Shown: positions 51,597-60,021, counted from the first letter of the stretch. The stretch is DNA of 64,000 nt from an uncultured Prevotellaceae bacterium (GCA_900318065.1 ONIY01000013.1:1-64000), one strand, 5' to 3'. Numbers and translations are program-made. Notes: a model not told the origin generated them from the letters alone.

Positions 51597-51750
51597 GTTT
51601 AAATAGTTGTTTTACTATAATAAAAATCCTTCTACTGGAATTTGGCTGCAAAGTAAGTAAAAAACTTTCAAAACTCCAAAAGTTTTCTTGGTTCATTTTT
51701 CCTTTTTTATAGAAGAAATTCATTTTGTCCAAAAAATGCAGATTTTTTGC

Positions 51751-51758
51751 TAACTTTG
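51751..51758 (+). promoter_or_regulatory. -7 box of the DUF2461 gene
   Basis: TAACTTTG, 25 bp before the ATG, with TTTG about 23 bp further upstream. Confidence 0.55.
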
Positions 51759-51783
51759 CACATCGAAAAAACACAACAAGACA

Positions 51784-52455
51784 ATGAAATCACAGTGCAG
51801 AATAAAAGATGTGCTTGACTTCCTGCGGTTGCTGGGAGCCAACAACGACCGTGCCTGGTTTAAGCAGCACAAGGAAGAGCTCTACGACCCCTTGAGAAAG
51901 GCTTGGGAAAGTGACGTGGAGAGGTTGATATCGATGATGGCGCAATGGGACGAGAAGGCGCGTGGCCTCGACGTGAAGAACGCCGTCTATCGCATCTACC
52001 GCGACATTCGCTTCTCGCACGACAAGCGCCCCTACAAGCAATACTTCAGCGCGGTGATTGGGCGCGGTGGCCGCCACTGCGTGTCGAGTGGCTACTACAT
52101 CCACTTTGAACCCGACCACCTGATGCTGTGCGGTGGCGTGTGGTGGCCCGCCAAGGACAAGCTCGATGCCCTGCGCCGCCTTATCGACGCCGAGCCCGAG
52201 GAGTTTACCCGTCTCGTCAACGACAAGCGTCTCACGGCACACTTCGCCTTTGAGGGCGAGACACTCAAGAATGTACCCAAGGAATACCCCAAGGATCATC
52301 CCCTGGGCGAGTATCTCAAGCGCAAGGAGTTCATCCTCGCCAAGCACGTCGACGAGGACTATTACGACTGCAGCGACTGGGTGGAGCGCGTCAACAACGA
52401 CTTCAAGGTGCTGAAGCCCATCCACGACTTCCTCGACTATGTGTATGACGAATAG
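51784..52455 (+). CDS. DUF2461/TIGR02453 family protein
   Basis: A 223-residue protein of the DUF2461 family. The diagnostic segments are FLRLLGANNDRAWFKQHKEE, KNAVYRIYRDIRFSHDKRPY, KQYFSAVIGRGGR, GYYIHFEPDHLMLCGGVWWP and the end VLKPIHDFLDYV. The biochemical function of the family is unknown. It stands alone; the next gene is on the other strand beyond a bidirectional terminator. Confidence 0.9.
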   Translation: MKSQCRIKDVLDFLRLLGANNDRAWFKQHKEELYDPLRKAWESDVERLISMMAQWDEKARGLDVKNAVYRIYRDIRFSHDKRPYKQYFSAVIGRGGRHCVSSGYYIHFEPDHLMLCGGVWWPAKDKLDALRRLIDAEPEEFTRLVNDKRLTAHFAFEGETLKNVPKEYPKDHPLGEYLKRKEFILAKHVDEDYYDCSDWVERVNNDFKVLKPIHDFLDYVYDE

Positions 52456-52513
52456 ATCATGCGACACTGAGTAACATACACAAAAAAAAGGTGTTTATGA
52501 AAAGCAAACCGAA

Positions 52514-52550
52514 AAAACCGGGACGCGAAATTTAATCGCGTCCCGGTTTT
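52514..52550. terminator. bidirectional terminator hairpin
   Basis: A perfect 15-bp stem (aaaaccgggacgcga with tcgcgtcccggtttt, 7-base loop) has A on the left and T on the right, so it can stop transcription both from the DUF2461 gene and from the small minus-strand gene. Confidence 0.9.
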
Positions 52551-52601
52551 CACTTACTCGCCAGTTTAATCGCTGCTGGCGTAATCTTGATGGAGATTGT
52601 T

Positions 52602-52763
52602 TTAATTTGCGATAAAGCCTTCAAGTCCTGGCTGGTCGATGCCTGTGGGAGTGTAGGCTCTGGCAAATTGCTTGAGGAAATTGACAGTAGAGAGCTTAGG
52701 TCCCACCTCAACTTGCTCCTCGTGTGTTTCAAATTTTAATTCTTCGGTGTAGTTTTCTTGCAT
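52602..52763 (-). CDS. conserved small hypothetical protein
   Basis: A 53-residue protein starting MQENYTEELKFETHEEQVEV, with the segment GPKLSTVNFLKQFARAYTPT. I recognise the KxSTxxFxxQFARxY pattern as a small protein common in Bacteroidales, function unknown. I chose the ATG at 52763 over one 24 bp upstream because it gives the family-like N-terminus. It is followed by a clear terminator hairpin. Confidence 0.6.
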   Translation of the reverse strand: MQENYTEELKFETHEEQVEVGPKLSTVNFLKQFARAYTPTGIDQPGLEGFIAN

Positions 52764-52867
52764 AGGCAACCTTTCTTTAAAAATCATACACCTTTATAAC
52801 GCACCTAACCGCCTATTATTATTTTAAATACACAGTTTTTTTCAAAAAAGTTATTAACAAGAGGGAA

Positions 52868-52981
52868 AAGGTGGAACGTGGGGAATGCACAATGCACAAT
52901 GCTCAATGCTCAATGCACAATTAATTCCTCGAATGCTCGACATCCGATCCTCGATCCCCGATCCTCGCGCTGCAGGCGCAT
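52868..52981. repeat. gtggaacg, aatgcacaatgctc and cgatcctcgatcc spacer repeats
   Basis: The gap before the phosphoethanolamine transferase end holds a short gtggaacgtgg copy (52870), repeated caatgcacaatgctcaatgc units (52884-52922) and tandem ccgatcctcgatcccc units (52944-52966). No gene is supported. Confidence 0.8.
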
Positions 52982-54688
52982 TTACGGGAATTGCAAGTTG
53001 TTCTTGCGGAACAGGTCGATGTCTTGCTGCTTGAAGCCGCAGTTGTCGAGTGCGCGATACTCGTTGTGGTCGTTGATGTAAAGGCGCTTGTGGGGCTTGA
53101 AGCCCTTGTTGCTCAGCGCCAGGACATCTTTCTTGTAGGGAGTGCTGATGCCACTCAGGTCGAGCAGGGTGTGGAAGACGACCATGTTGGTCGACACTGG
53201 TACCGAAGAGTGTGCCTTGAGTTGCGCCACTGCTTCGGGGTGCTGCTGGGCATAGCCTTGCGATGTCCACACCAGCAGCGGCACGCGAACCTGATAATAG
53301 GTGGGAATGGGCGAAGCGTGCAGGAACCGTCCTCGCTCATCGTCAAAGATGTCCTCGCCGTGGTCGCTGGTGAAGATGACGGCGCTGTTCACGCCCTTGG
53401 CGTCGACCTGGCGTATAATGCTCGAGAGCACCTTGTCGGTGTTGGCAATAGTGTTGTCATAGGCATTGATAAGTTCCTTGCGGTAAACCCTCTCGGCCGA
53501 GATCACATTGTCGGGCTTGAAGTGGGCATCTTCCTTGGGATAGCGGTCCTTGTAGTTGAAATGCGAGCCATACATGTGCACGACGATGAACAACTTGCCG
53601 CCGTCATACTGGTCAAGGCGCTTCTTGACGCAATCAACGAGCTCGTCGTCAAAGTTGGTGCCATTCAGGTCCATGAGCGAAATCTTGTCCTTGAGGAACT
53701 TCACCTCTTGCGCCTCGCTGCCAAAGGCATCGATAAACGAGTGGTTGCGCTGCTGATTGCTGTAGAAGGCAGTTTTATAGCCCACCTCATTAAAAGCGGT
53801 GATGATGCCCTTGCGGTAGTAAAGACTGTCGTAGGCCTCGCAGCCAGCACTCGACATGAGGGTGGGCACGCTCTTGTGGGTGGTGTTAGACATCGTGATA
53901 GCGTCGCGGTAAACCACCAGGTTGCTCAGTGCCTGTGTGCCGGGGTTAGTGTTTCGCTCATAGCCATAGAGGCTCCAGTTGTCGGCACGCGAGGTCTCCC
54001 CTATCACGAGCACATAGATCTCGGGCACTGTGTCACAGCGTGTTGTGGTGGCATGATAGGTGAAATCCTTAGATGTGCTCTCATATTTCGACTGCTTCAC
54101 CACGCGCTCAATTGCCAGACCCATGTTGTAGGTTCCATTGATGGGGAACACATCGTCTTGAGCCTTGAAGTTCTTGTCAACGAGATAGTTGGCACCCAGC
54201 AGCACCAGTCCTGTCACCATCAATGGGATGCTCCATAGTCGCTGCTTGCGGCGGAACTTGTCGCTGAGCGAGGTCTTGGCACGCAGCGATACAATCGACA
54301 TTGCAATGCCCAGGCCGTAAAGCCCAATGACAAAGATCACTGCCACCAGCAGGTTGGCAAGCAACTCGGTTGCCTCACCGGGATTAGTGGTGAGAACGTT
54401 TAGGAACATGTCGACGGCGATGGGCGACTCGCCATAGAGCCACAACAGGACGATTTGGAACGCGTCGACAAACATGAACCAGAACAGCCACCAGAACATC
54501 TTGCCTGGCTTGCGCGCCCAGGTCAACGCCCAGGCATAGAAGCCCAGCGGCAGGATAATCTGGATAATGCGGGTCAACAGCGATGTCGACTCGGTGAAGA
54601 ACATGAAAAATCCTGGCAGTGCCGCCATGAAGAGGAACAGCCAGTAGATGTATTGCTGATTGGTGAATATGTCCTTAAAACGCTTCAT
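52982..54688 (-). CDS. phosphoethanolamine transferase (EptA-like sulfatase-fold)
   Basis: A 568-residue protein of the EptA/CptA type that transfers phosphoethanolamine to lipid A or a related envelope glycan. The N-terminus has five membrane helices, from YIYWLFLFMAALPGFFMFF to LLANLLVAVIFVIGLYGLGI. The periplasmic alkaline-phosphatase-fold domain carries VLVIGETSRADNWSLYGYER with the conserved acid, TMSNTTHKSVPTLMS with the nucleophile Thr, FIVVHMYGSHFNYKDRYP and SDHGEDIFDDE with metal ligands. I chose the start at 54688 (MKRFKDIF); it overlaps the upstream OMP85-like gene by 14 bp, which suggests linked expression. Confidence 0.92.
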   Translation of the reverse strand: MKRFKDIFTNQQYIYWLFLFMAALPGFFMFFTESTSLLTRIIQIILPLGFYAWALTWARKPGKMFWWLFWFMFVDAFQIVLLWLYGESPIAVDMFLNVLTTNPGEATELLANLLVAVIFVIGLYGLGIAMSIVSLRAKTSLSDKFRRKQRLWSIPLMVTGLVLLGANYLVDKNFKAQDDVFPINGTYNMGLAIERVVKQSKYESTSKDFTYHATTTRCDTVPEIYVLVIGETSRADNWSLYGYERNTNPGTQALSNLVVYRDAITMSNTTHKSVPTLMSSAGCEAYDSLYYRKGIITAFNEVGYKTAFYSNQQRNHSFIDAFGSEAQEVKFLKDKISLMDLNGTNFDDELVDCVKKRLDQYDGGKLFIVVHMYGSHFNYKDRYPKEDAHFKPDNVISAERVYRKELINAYDNTIANTDKVLSSIIRQVDAKGVNSAVIFTSDHGEDIFDDERGRFLHASPIPTYYQVRVPLLVWTSQGYAQQHPEAVAQLKAHSSVPVSTNMVVFHTLLDLSGISTPYKKDVLALSNKGFKPHKRLYINDHNEYRALDNCGFKQQDIDLFRKNNLQFP

Positions 54689-55850
54689 TAATTCCAAAAA
54701 TAAACGCACTCTCACCATTGCGGCCAAGGCCGAAGTCCATCCTCACGTTCACATGCTTGCGGAATGCCCACCTGAGCCCAATGCCGGCATTGGGCAGCAC
54801 GTGTATCGACTCACTGTTGTGAAACACAGAGCCTGCTCCCGCCCAGGCTGCCATGCCCAGCCACTTCCACAAGTGCTGTCGCAGCTCAACAACTGCGGTC
54901 ATCATGTGCTTGTCGCGATAACGACCGTGATAGTAGCCTCGCATGTTGTAGCTGTCGCCCATCAGTGCCATAGTCGCCCATGATGGAGTGCCATAGTTAA
55001 ACAATGCTCGCACGTCGGCAGCAATAACTGCTCCACGCCATGCTTTCTTATATATTGAGAACCTGAGATCGGTCCTCGTAAATCCAAAATTCCCGTTCCA
55101 CAAAAAACGTGGAAAAAACACCTGGTTGATGTGCAGATACACACCCCGAGTGGGCACGGTAATATAGTCGCGCGTGTCGTAGTCGACAGTAAGCCCCACT
55201 CCATAGTTGCGCTGATGCAATGGCTGGTTCTCAAGCAGCTCGGGCTTCTCTATCGAGTCGGCACGGTTAAACTCCCAGTGAATATATGGTCCCACATAGA
55301 GCCCCTTGGCAAGACGGAAGAGCACATTGGTGTTGAACTCAAATCGCAATTGCTTCATGCGCGTCTTGTTATCTTCGTTACGCCCATTGCCAAAGCCTAT
55401 TCCCCAGTAATAGAGCGGCATGTATTCCACCTTGAGCAGCGAGTTCACGCGCTTGCTGTCGCCGTCGATAATCATGTTGTTCAACGCCTCCACTGTCCAA
55501 AACTTTGCCGTAGAGATGTCGCCCTTCACCGAGAGGTTGGATGGTGGCAGTGGCGCATGGCAGTCCTTGAGCCTGTAGCCATAATTGCCCACGATGCCCA
55601 CTCCCAGGCGCGTCATCGAGTCGTAGTGCGGCCCGCCAATGATGCTCAACCCTGTCGTCGCCTTCTCGTCGGGGGCATCGAGGTCGCCAGAGATGTAGCC
55701 TGCAATCTTCCTGAAAAAGCCAGGCTTGGCGGCAAGAGTATCGGTCGCGGCAACCGCCACAGTGTCGTGTGGCGTCGCTGCATCAACCGAGCCTGCAGTG
55801 ATGCACATCAATATGATGATTAGCAATATTCTCAAGTGTTGTTTATCCAC
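54675..55850 (-). CDS. OMP85/BamA-superfamily surface-antigen-like protein
   Basis: A 391-residue outer-membrane protein with signal peptide (LLIIILMCITAGSVDA). The mature part matches the bacterial surface antigen (D15) barrel: GLSIIGGPHYDSMTRLGVGI, VGLTVDYDTRDYITVPTRGV with the typical Asp-Thr-Arg-Asp, and LMGDSYNMRGYYHGRYRDKH, the conserved loop. It ends in Phe (IFGINEAF). It has no visible POTRA domains, so it is a short member rather than BamA itself. The EptA-like gene overlaps it downstream. Confidence 0.88.
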   Translation of the reverse strand: MDKQHLRILLIIILMCITAGSVDAATPHDTVAVAATDTLAAKPGFFRKIAGYISGDLDAPDEKATTGLSIIGGPHYDSMTRLGVGIVGNYGYRLKDCHAPLPPSNLSVKGDISTAKFWTVEALNNMIIDGDSKRVNSLLKVEYMPLYYWGIGFGNGRNEDNKTRMKQLRFEFNTNVLFRLAKGLYVGPYIHWEFNRADSIEKPELLENQPLHQRNYGVGLTVDYDTRDYITVPTRGVYLHINQVFFPRFLWNGNFGFTRTDLRFSIYKKAWRGAVIAADVRALFNYGTPSWATMALMGDSYNMRGYYHGRYRDKHMMTAVVELRQHLWKWLGMAAWAGAGSVFHNSESIHVLPNAGIGLRWAFRKHVNVRMDFGLGRNGESAFIFGINEAF

Positions 55851-55882
55851 AAAGGTGGGTTCTATATATTCCTAAAAACTTG

Positions 55883-55890
55883 CAAAGTTA
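55883..55890 (-). promoter_or_regulatory. -7 box of the OMP85-like gene
   Basis: TAACTTTG on the minus strand, about 32 bp before the ATG at 55850. It lies back to back with the chromate transporter promoter. Confidence 0.55.
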
Positions 55891-55933
55891 AGAATTTTTC
55901 GTCAAAAGCGAGCAATGGTTGAAAACTAATGTG

Positions 55934-55941
55934 TAATTTTG
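55934..55941 (+). promoter_or_regulatory. -7 box of the chromate transporter operon
   Basis: TAATTTTG, 22 bp before the ATG at 55964. Confidence 0.6.
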
Positions 55942-55963
55942 CACACTCAAATTCATAGCACGA

Positions 55964-56539
55964 ATGAAAAATATATACTTGCAGTTGTTGCTCACGTTCA
56001 TGAAGATAGGCGCGTTCACCTTTGGCGGTGGATGGGCGATGATCTCTATCATTGAGCGCGAGATAGTCGACAACCACAAGTGGATTGAGAAAGACGAGTT
56101 CCTCGACCTGCTCGCCATAGCACAGGCCATGCCCGGCATCCTGGCGGTGAACATCTCGGTGGTGATAGGCGACCGGCTGCGTGGCGTGAAGGGCAGCATA
56201 GCAGCCGCCGTGGGCACGATATTGCCGTCGTTTGTCATCATTCTTGCCATCGCCATCTTTCTCACCCCCGAGACCATCAAGAACAACGAGGTGCTGAGCC
56301 GCATCTTCAAGGGCATCCGTCCGGCTGTGGTGGCACTCATCATTGCTCCAGTGATCACTACAGCCCGCGCTGCCCGCATCAACTGGAAGACCATCGCCAT
56401 TCCCGTGGCAGTGGCACTGCTCATCTACTCGGGGCTGCCTGTTGTGTCCAACCCCATCCTCTACATCATCCTGGGAGGCGTGGGAGGCTACATCTACTAC
56501 ACCCACGTTACCCTAAAGCGAAAGGAGGGCAAACCATGA
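55964..56539 (+). CDS. chromate transporter, first half
   Basis: A 191-residue half of the CHR-family transporter. It starts with KIGAFTFGGGWAMISIIE, the conserved motif, and has QAMPGILAVNISVVIGDRLRG, then three to four membrane helices. In long ChrA proteins two such halves are fused; here the halves are separate proteins that should pair in opposite orientation. CHR proteins move chromate or, in other species, sulfate-like anions; the role in this gut-type organism is unclear. The next gene overlaps by 4 bp. Confidence 0.9.
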   Translation: MKNIYLQLLLTFMKIGAFTFGGGWAMISIIEREIVDNHKWIEKDEFLDLLAIAQAMPGILAVNISVVIGDRLRGVKGSIAAAVGTILPSFVIILAIAIFLTPETIKNNEVLSRIFKGIRPAVVALIIAPVITTARAARINWKTIAIPVAVALLIYSGLPVVSNPILYIILGGVGGYIYYTHVTLKRKEGKP

Positions 56540-57078
56540 GCGTCTACCTGAAACTAATATGGGCATATCTCAAGATTGGGCTCTTTGGCTTTGGTGGTGG
56601 CTATGCCATGCTGTCGCTGGTGCAGAACATCATCGTGGAGAATGGATGGCTCAGCAGCCAGATGTTTACCGACATCGTTGCCATCTCGCAGATGACCCCA
56701 GGGCCCATAGGCATCAACAGCGCGACCTACATAGGCTATGTGTCGACCGGCACCGTGTGGGGCTCGATAGTTGCCACGCTCGCTGTGGTGCTACCACCCT
56801 ACCTGCTCACGCTCTACGCGAGCCACTACATCACTCGCCACAGCGACAGCACCCTCATCAAGGGCGCTTTCATGGGTCTCAGGCCTGTGGTGGTGGGGCT
56901 GATTGCCAGCGCTGCCTTGCTGCTGATGAACAAGGAGAACTTTGGGCTCGCAGGCTCGAGCGACAACATTATCTCAATCATCATTTGCGTGGCATCGTTC
57001 TGCGTTGTGTTTTTCACTAAGATCCACCCTATTGTAGTTATCATCCTTGCAGGCATCGCAGGATATTTTATATTTTAG
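56536..57078 (+). CDS. chromate transporter, second half
   Basis: A 180-residue paralogue of the preceding half: KIGLFGFGGGYAMLSLVQN, then QMTPGPIGINSATYIGY and four membrane helices, ending in a hydrophobic ITIILAGIAGYFIF-like segment. The start overlaps the stop of the first half by 4 bp (ATGA), so they are coupled. The two proteins together form one complete transporter. A hairpin repeat follows at 57081-57116. Confidence 0.9.
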   Translation: MSVYLKLIWAYLKIGLFGFGGGYAMLSLVQNIIVENGWLSSQMFTDIVAISQMTPGPIGINSATYIGYVSTGTVWGSIVATLAVVLPPYLLTLYASHYITRHSDSTLIKGAFMGLRPVVVGLIASAALLLMNKENFGLAGSSDNIISIIICVASFCVVFFTKIHPIVVIILAGIAGYFIF

Positions 57079-57080
57079 GT

Positions 57081-57116
57081 CATACTCCCCACTGCCCCCT
57101 CTATTTAGAGGGGGAG
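57081..57116. repeat. ccccctctatttagaggggg hairpin repeat
   Basis: A copy of the ccccctctaagatagaggggg family with catactcccc on its left. Position just after the chromate operon suggests it may act as a transcript end. Confidence 0.75.
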
Positions 57117-57177
57117 CTACGAGAAAACTCGCTTTTGACACACCATCACCTATCACAGAAAAATCAATATTCTAACA

Positions 57178-58485
57178 ATGAAGTATCAAGAAACCATAGA
57201 TTTCCTCTACAAGCAAATTCCCGCCTTTGAGCGGCAGGGAGCAAGCGGTTACAAACCTGGACTGGGCACTGCCATAGCCCTCGACGACTGGCTGGGCAAT
57301 CCTCACCGCGCCTACAAGTGCATCCATGTGGCAGGCACCAACGGCAAAGGCTCGGTGTCAAACCTGCTTGCCGCCACCCTGCAGGAGAGCGGTTATCGCG
57401 TGGGGCTATTCACGTCGCCACATCTGGCTGACTTTCGCGAGCGCATCCGCGTCAACGGCGAGATGATCGACAAGCGCAGCGTGAGCCGCTTTGTGGAGCG
57501 ATACTTCAAGAGCGGCTTGACGTGTGAGCCATCGTTCTTTGAGTTGACCACGGCAATGGCGTTTGAGTATTTCAAGCAGCAAAAGGTGGACTATGCCGTG
57601 ATTGAGGTGGGTCTGGGAGGCCGTCTCGACAGCAGCAACATCATCACGCCCATCCTGAGCGTGATTACCAACATTTCCATCGACCACACCCAGTTCCTGG
57701 GCAACACCCTCGCCCAGATTGCCAGCGAGAAGGCAGGCATCATCAAGCCTGGAGTGCCAGTGGTGGTGGGCGAAGCCTCGCAAGAAGAGGTGCGCCACGT
57801 CTTTGAGCGCAGCGCCCGTGAGTGCCACTCCCCCATCACCTATGCCAGCGACGAACCAATAGTGGTCGATGCCGTCAAGAACACCGATGGCACGCAGACG
57901 CTTATCACATCAACTAGTAATTCTTACCTGTGCCAATTAGGTGGTGACTATCAAAGAAAGAATGTCAACACAGTGTTTCACTGTATCAACCTGCTGAAAA
58001 AGATGGGATTGAACATAAAGAGCACCGCCATCAAGAAAGCACTCAAGCAAGTGAGCCAGCTCACGGGATTCGTGGGGCGATGGACAGTTGCCGGCAAGGA
58101 CCCAATAGTGATTTTTGATGCTGGCCACAATGTGGGAGCGTGGGAAATTCAGTCGCAGCAACTGGCTGGACTGAAATGCGACAGGCTGCACATGGTGCTG
58201 GGCTTCTCGGCCGACAAAGACATTGACACCGTCTTGGGAATGATGCCCAAAGATGCCATCTACTACTTCACTCAAGCCCAGTCGGCACGCTCGATGAAAG
58301 CTCCCGACTTCCAGGCACTTGGCGCCAAGCATGGATTAAAAGGAGAATGCTACACAAGGGTAACCGATGCCTACAAGGCTGCACTGAGAGCCGCCAGTCC
58401 CAGCGACGCCATCTTCGTGGGCGGCAGCTTCTATGTCCTGGGCGACTTGTTCAAGCACATTGCAGCCCTCATCAATAAGCAATAA
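57178..58485 (+). CDS. folC: folylpolyglutamate/dihydrofolate synthase
   Basis: A 435-residue Mur-ligase-family enzyme that adds glutamate to dihydropteroate and to folates. The P-loop is AGTNGKGSVSNLLA near residue 49, followed by GLFTSPHLADFRERIRVNGE, FEYFKQQKVDYAVIEVGLGG, DHTQFLGNTLAQIASEKAGI with the Mg-binding and carbamylated Lys region, and the late FDAGHNVGAWE. Length is normal. It stands between a repeat tract and a larger repeat region and appears to be monocistronic. Confidence 0.95.
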   Translation: MKYQETIDFLYKQIPAFERQGASGYKPGLGTAIALDDWLGNPHRAYKCIHVAGTNGKGSVSNLLAATLQESGYRVGLFTSPHLADFRERIRVNGEMIDKRSVSRFVERYFKSGLTCEPSFFELTTAMAFEYFKQQKVDYAVIEVGLGGRLDSSNIITPILSVITNISIDHTQFLGNTLAQIASEKAGIIKPGVPVVVGEASQEEVRHVFERSARECHSPITYASDEPIVVDAVKNTDGTQTLITSTSNSYLCQLGGDYQRKNVNTVFHCINLLKKMGLNIKSTAIKKALKQVSQLTGFVGRWTVAGKDPIVIFDAGHNVGAWEIQSQQLAGLKCDRLHMVLGFSADKDIDTVLGMMPKDAIYYFTQAQSARSMKAPDFQALGAKHGLKGECYTRVTDAYKAALRAASPSDAIFVGGSFYVLGDLFKHIAALINKQ

Positions 58486-58558
58486 GTTATACCCTCATGT
58501 GAGGGTGTTGCTAAACTCCAATAAAGAGTCTACTCTATAAAGTCGAATTTTTGTGTCG

Positions 58559-58621
58559 ACTCAAGTTGTCAAACGATTAAGTACGATTAAAAACTATTGA
58601 ATATCAACAAAATATAATTGG
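58559..58621. repeat. dispersed 60-bp repeat, copy 2
   Basis: Same unit and orientation as 43238-43300, beginning actcaagttgtcaaacgatt. Copy 1 lies at the end of a broken hemW; copy 2 lies behind folC. Confidence 0.92.
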
Positions 58622-58626
58622 CGAAG

Positions 58627-58748
58627 TCGGTTCCTTATTTCCGTTTTCGGAAAAAGGGGTCGGTTCCTTTTTTCCGTTTTCGGAAAAAGGGGTCGGTTCC
58701 TTATTTCCGTTTTCGGAAAAAGGGGTCGGTTCCTTTTTTCCGATTCTT
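58627..58748. repeat. 33-bp palindromic tandem repeat (about 3.5 copies)
   Basis: Each unit reads ggttcctta/ttttccgttttcgg aaaaaggggtc and contains the hairpin ttccgttttcggaa. Copies differ only at the ttatt/ttttt position. The frame encodes SVPYFRFRKKG-like repeats, but I regard the open frame as a by-product of the 33-bp period. Confidence 0.9.
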
Positions 58749-58756
58749 GAGGCTGT

Positions 58757-58870
58757 CATACTCCCCCCCAGCCCGCTCTTTCAGTATCAATGGGCTGCGC
58801 CTCACCAATGTCAAAACAAGTTTTGACGCTGGCTTCGGCTTGCACCATTGGTCTATCTTAGAGGGGGAGT
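58757..58870. repeat. hairpin repeat with expanded loop
   Basis: The outer ends (catactccccccc and tatcttagagggggag) match the two halves of the ccccctctaagatagaggggg hairpin, but about 80 bp lies between them, including the palindrome gtcaaaacaagttttgac and inverted caatg/cattg motifs. Confidence 0.7.
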
Positions 58871-58920
58871 TTCCCCTCGGACAAAGGGGACGTTCTTTAA
58901 TTGTGCATTATGCATTAAAA

Positions 58921-59284
58921 AAAGCAGTGGAGCTGTAAGCCGGGTTATGTGGTCGCTGCCCTTGGGCAGCGCCGCTTGTCATTTATCTGTCTGGACGTGT
59001 TGCCACGCCAGTATAGCAGTCTACCCCCCGCCAATAGACGAGCAGCCCTGACGGTATACTTGACCTTGCAACTCGCAGGTGGTGCGGCGCGCCATGTCGC
59101 CGTGGCGCCCGGTGGGCTCTTACCCCGCCTTTTCACCCTTACCACCGAGAGGTGGCGGTTGTTTTCTGTCACCTTAACCCTGAGGTCACCCCCAGCTTCC
59201 CGTTAAGAAATGCGATGCTCTGTGTTGCCCGGACTTTCCTCTCGTGCTCCTGTGGCACGAGCGACAAGCCACTCCACTGCTTTA
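58921..59284 (-). ncRNA. rnpB: RNase P RNA (class A)
   Basis: The catalytic RNA that trims tRNA 5' leaders. On the minus strand the 5' end (about 59284) pairs with the 3' end: GCAGTGGAG with CTCCACTGC (helix P1). Conserved core elements are GAGGAAAGTCCGGGC (J3/4-P4 region), ACAGAAAACA followed by CCGCC, GGTAAGGGTGAAAAGG, GTAAGAGCCCACCG and AACCCGGCTTACA near the 3' end. The length of about 364 nt is normal. Precise ends are estimated from P1 pairing and the promoter. Confidence 0.95.
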
Positions 59285-59291
59285 GCGGCTG

Positions 59292-59299
59292 CAAAGGTA
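59292..59299 (-). promoter_or_regulatory. -7 box of rnpB
   Basis: TACCTTTG on the minus strand, TAnnTTTG, with TTGC about 21 bp upstream. It places the transcript start near 59285. Confidence 0.75.
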
Positions 59300-59430
59300 C
59301 AAAAAAAGTTCCACAAAACCGCAACTGTGCCTGTTGTAACAACATCGTAACCCGTTTTTTTTCATTATTTGCCCCATTGCTAATACCTTTGCCAAGAATT
59401 TTAGCCTACACATTAGTAACAAACAGAATA

Positions 59431-59691
59431 ATGACAGAAACACCAAACTACATTTTCCTCACATTTGAGTTATTAGGATCGCTGGGACTGCTCATTTTCG
59501 GCATGAAAATGATGAGCGACTCGCTGCAGCGCATGGCAGGTCCACAACTGCGTCACATCTTGGGAGCCATCACCTCCAACCGCTTCTCGGGCATGCTCGT
59601 GGGAATGTTCATCACCTGCGCCGTGCAGTCGTCGTCGGCAACAACGGTGATGACGGTATCGTTTGTGAGCGCCGGATTGCTGTCGCTGGCA
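59431..59691 (+). pseudogene. Na/Pi-cotransporter (NptA-type) N-terminal fragment
   Basis: The first 87 codons encode a normal start of an Na/Pi cotransporter: LLGSLGLLIFGMKMMSDSLQ, ILGAITSNRFSGMLVGMF, ITCAVQSSSATTVMTVSF and AGLLSLA, with the QSSSATT motif. After 59691 the frame runs into sequence that does not belong (the inverted middle of the same gene), giving an artificial tail that stops at 59910. The rest of a functional transporter is missing. Confidence 0.85.
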
Positions 59692-60021
59692 CACGATGCA
59701 AGTGATGACGGTGCCTATGGCAAGGAATATCAATATTGTGAGATAACTGCTAGTGTCGAACGACGAGAAGAACGAGATCACTTGCTCGTTGTGCTCGAGG
59801 TCCATCGACTTGCCGGTAGCGCTCAGCAGCACCAGCGAGAAGAACACAAATGCCACGCCATAGAGCAAGTCGCCAGCAAACCTGAATCGCTTATTATAAA
59901 TAAGGAGTAGTCCCAGGAAGAAGGCGGGGAACACCACAACGGTGAGGTCGACGTTGTAGCCCAGTGACATGATCCATGCCGTGAGCGTGGTGCCTATGTT
60001 GGCGCCCATGATCACCGAGAT
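59692..60021 (-). pseudogene. inverted middle segment of the NptA-type gene
   Basis: On the minus strand these 330 bp (110 codons) read [53 protein letters not shown] and YLTILIFLAIGTVITCIV, the segment that should follow AGLLSLA of the plus-strand fragment. So the gene's middle has been turned around in place. The boundary with the histidine-kinase fragment shares 3 bases. Confidence 0.85.

Noticed and set aside
58627..58748. CRISPR-like array at the 33-bp repeat
   Set aside because: The copies abut with no unique spacers; it is a tandem repeat.
58618..58938. Frame with repeated SVPYFRFRKKG residues
   Set aside because: Arises because the 33-bp repeat has a period divisible by three; no start signal or other protein features.
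58949..59206. Short frames inside 58921-59284
   Set aside because: This interval is RNase P RNA; the frames are chance.
59152..59910. 252-codon frame running from rnpB into the transporter fragment
   Set aside because: Codons before 59431 read the RNA gene and those after 59691 read the inverted segment; only 59431-59691 is genuine coding sequence.
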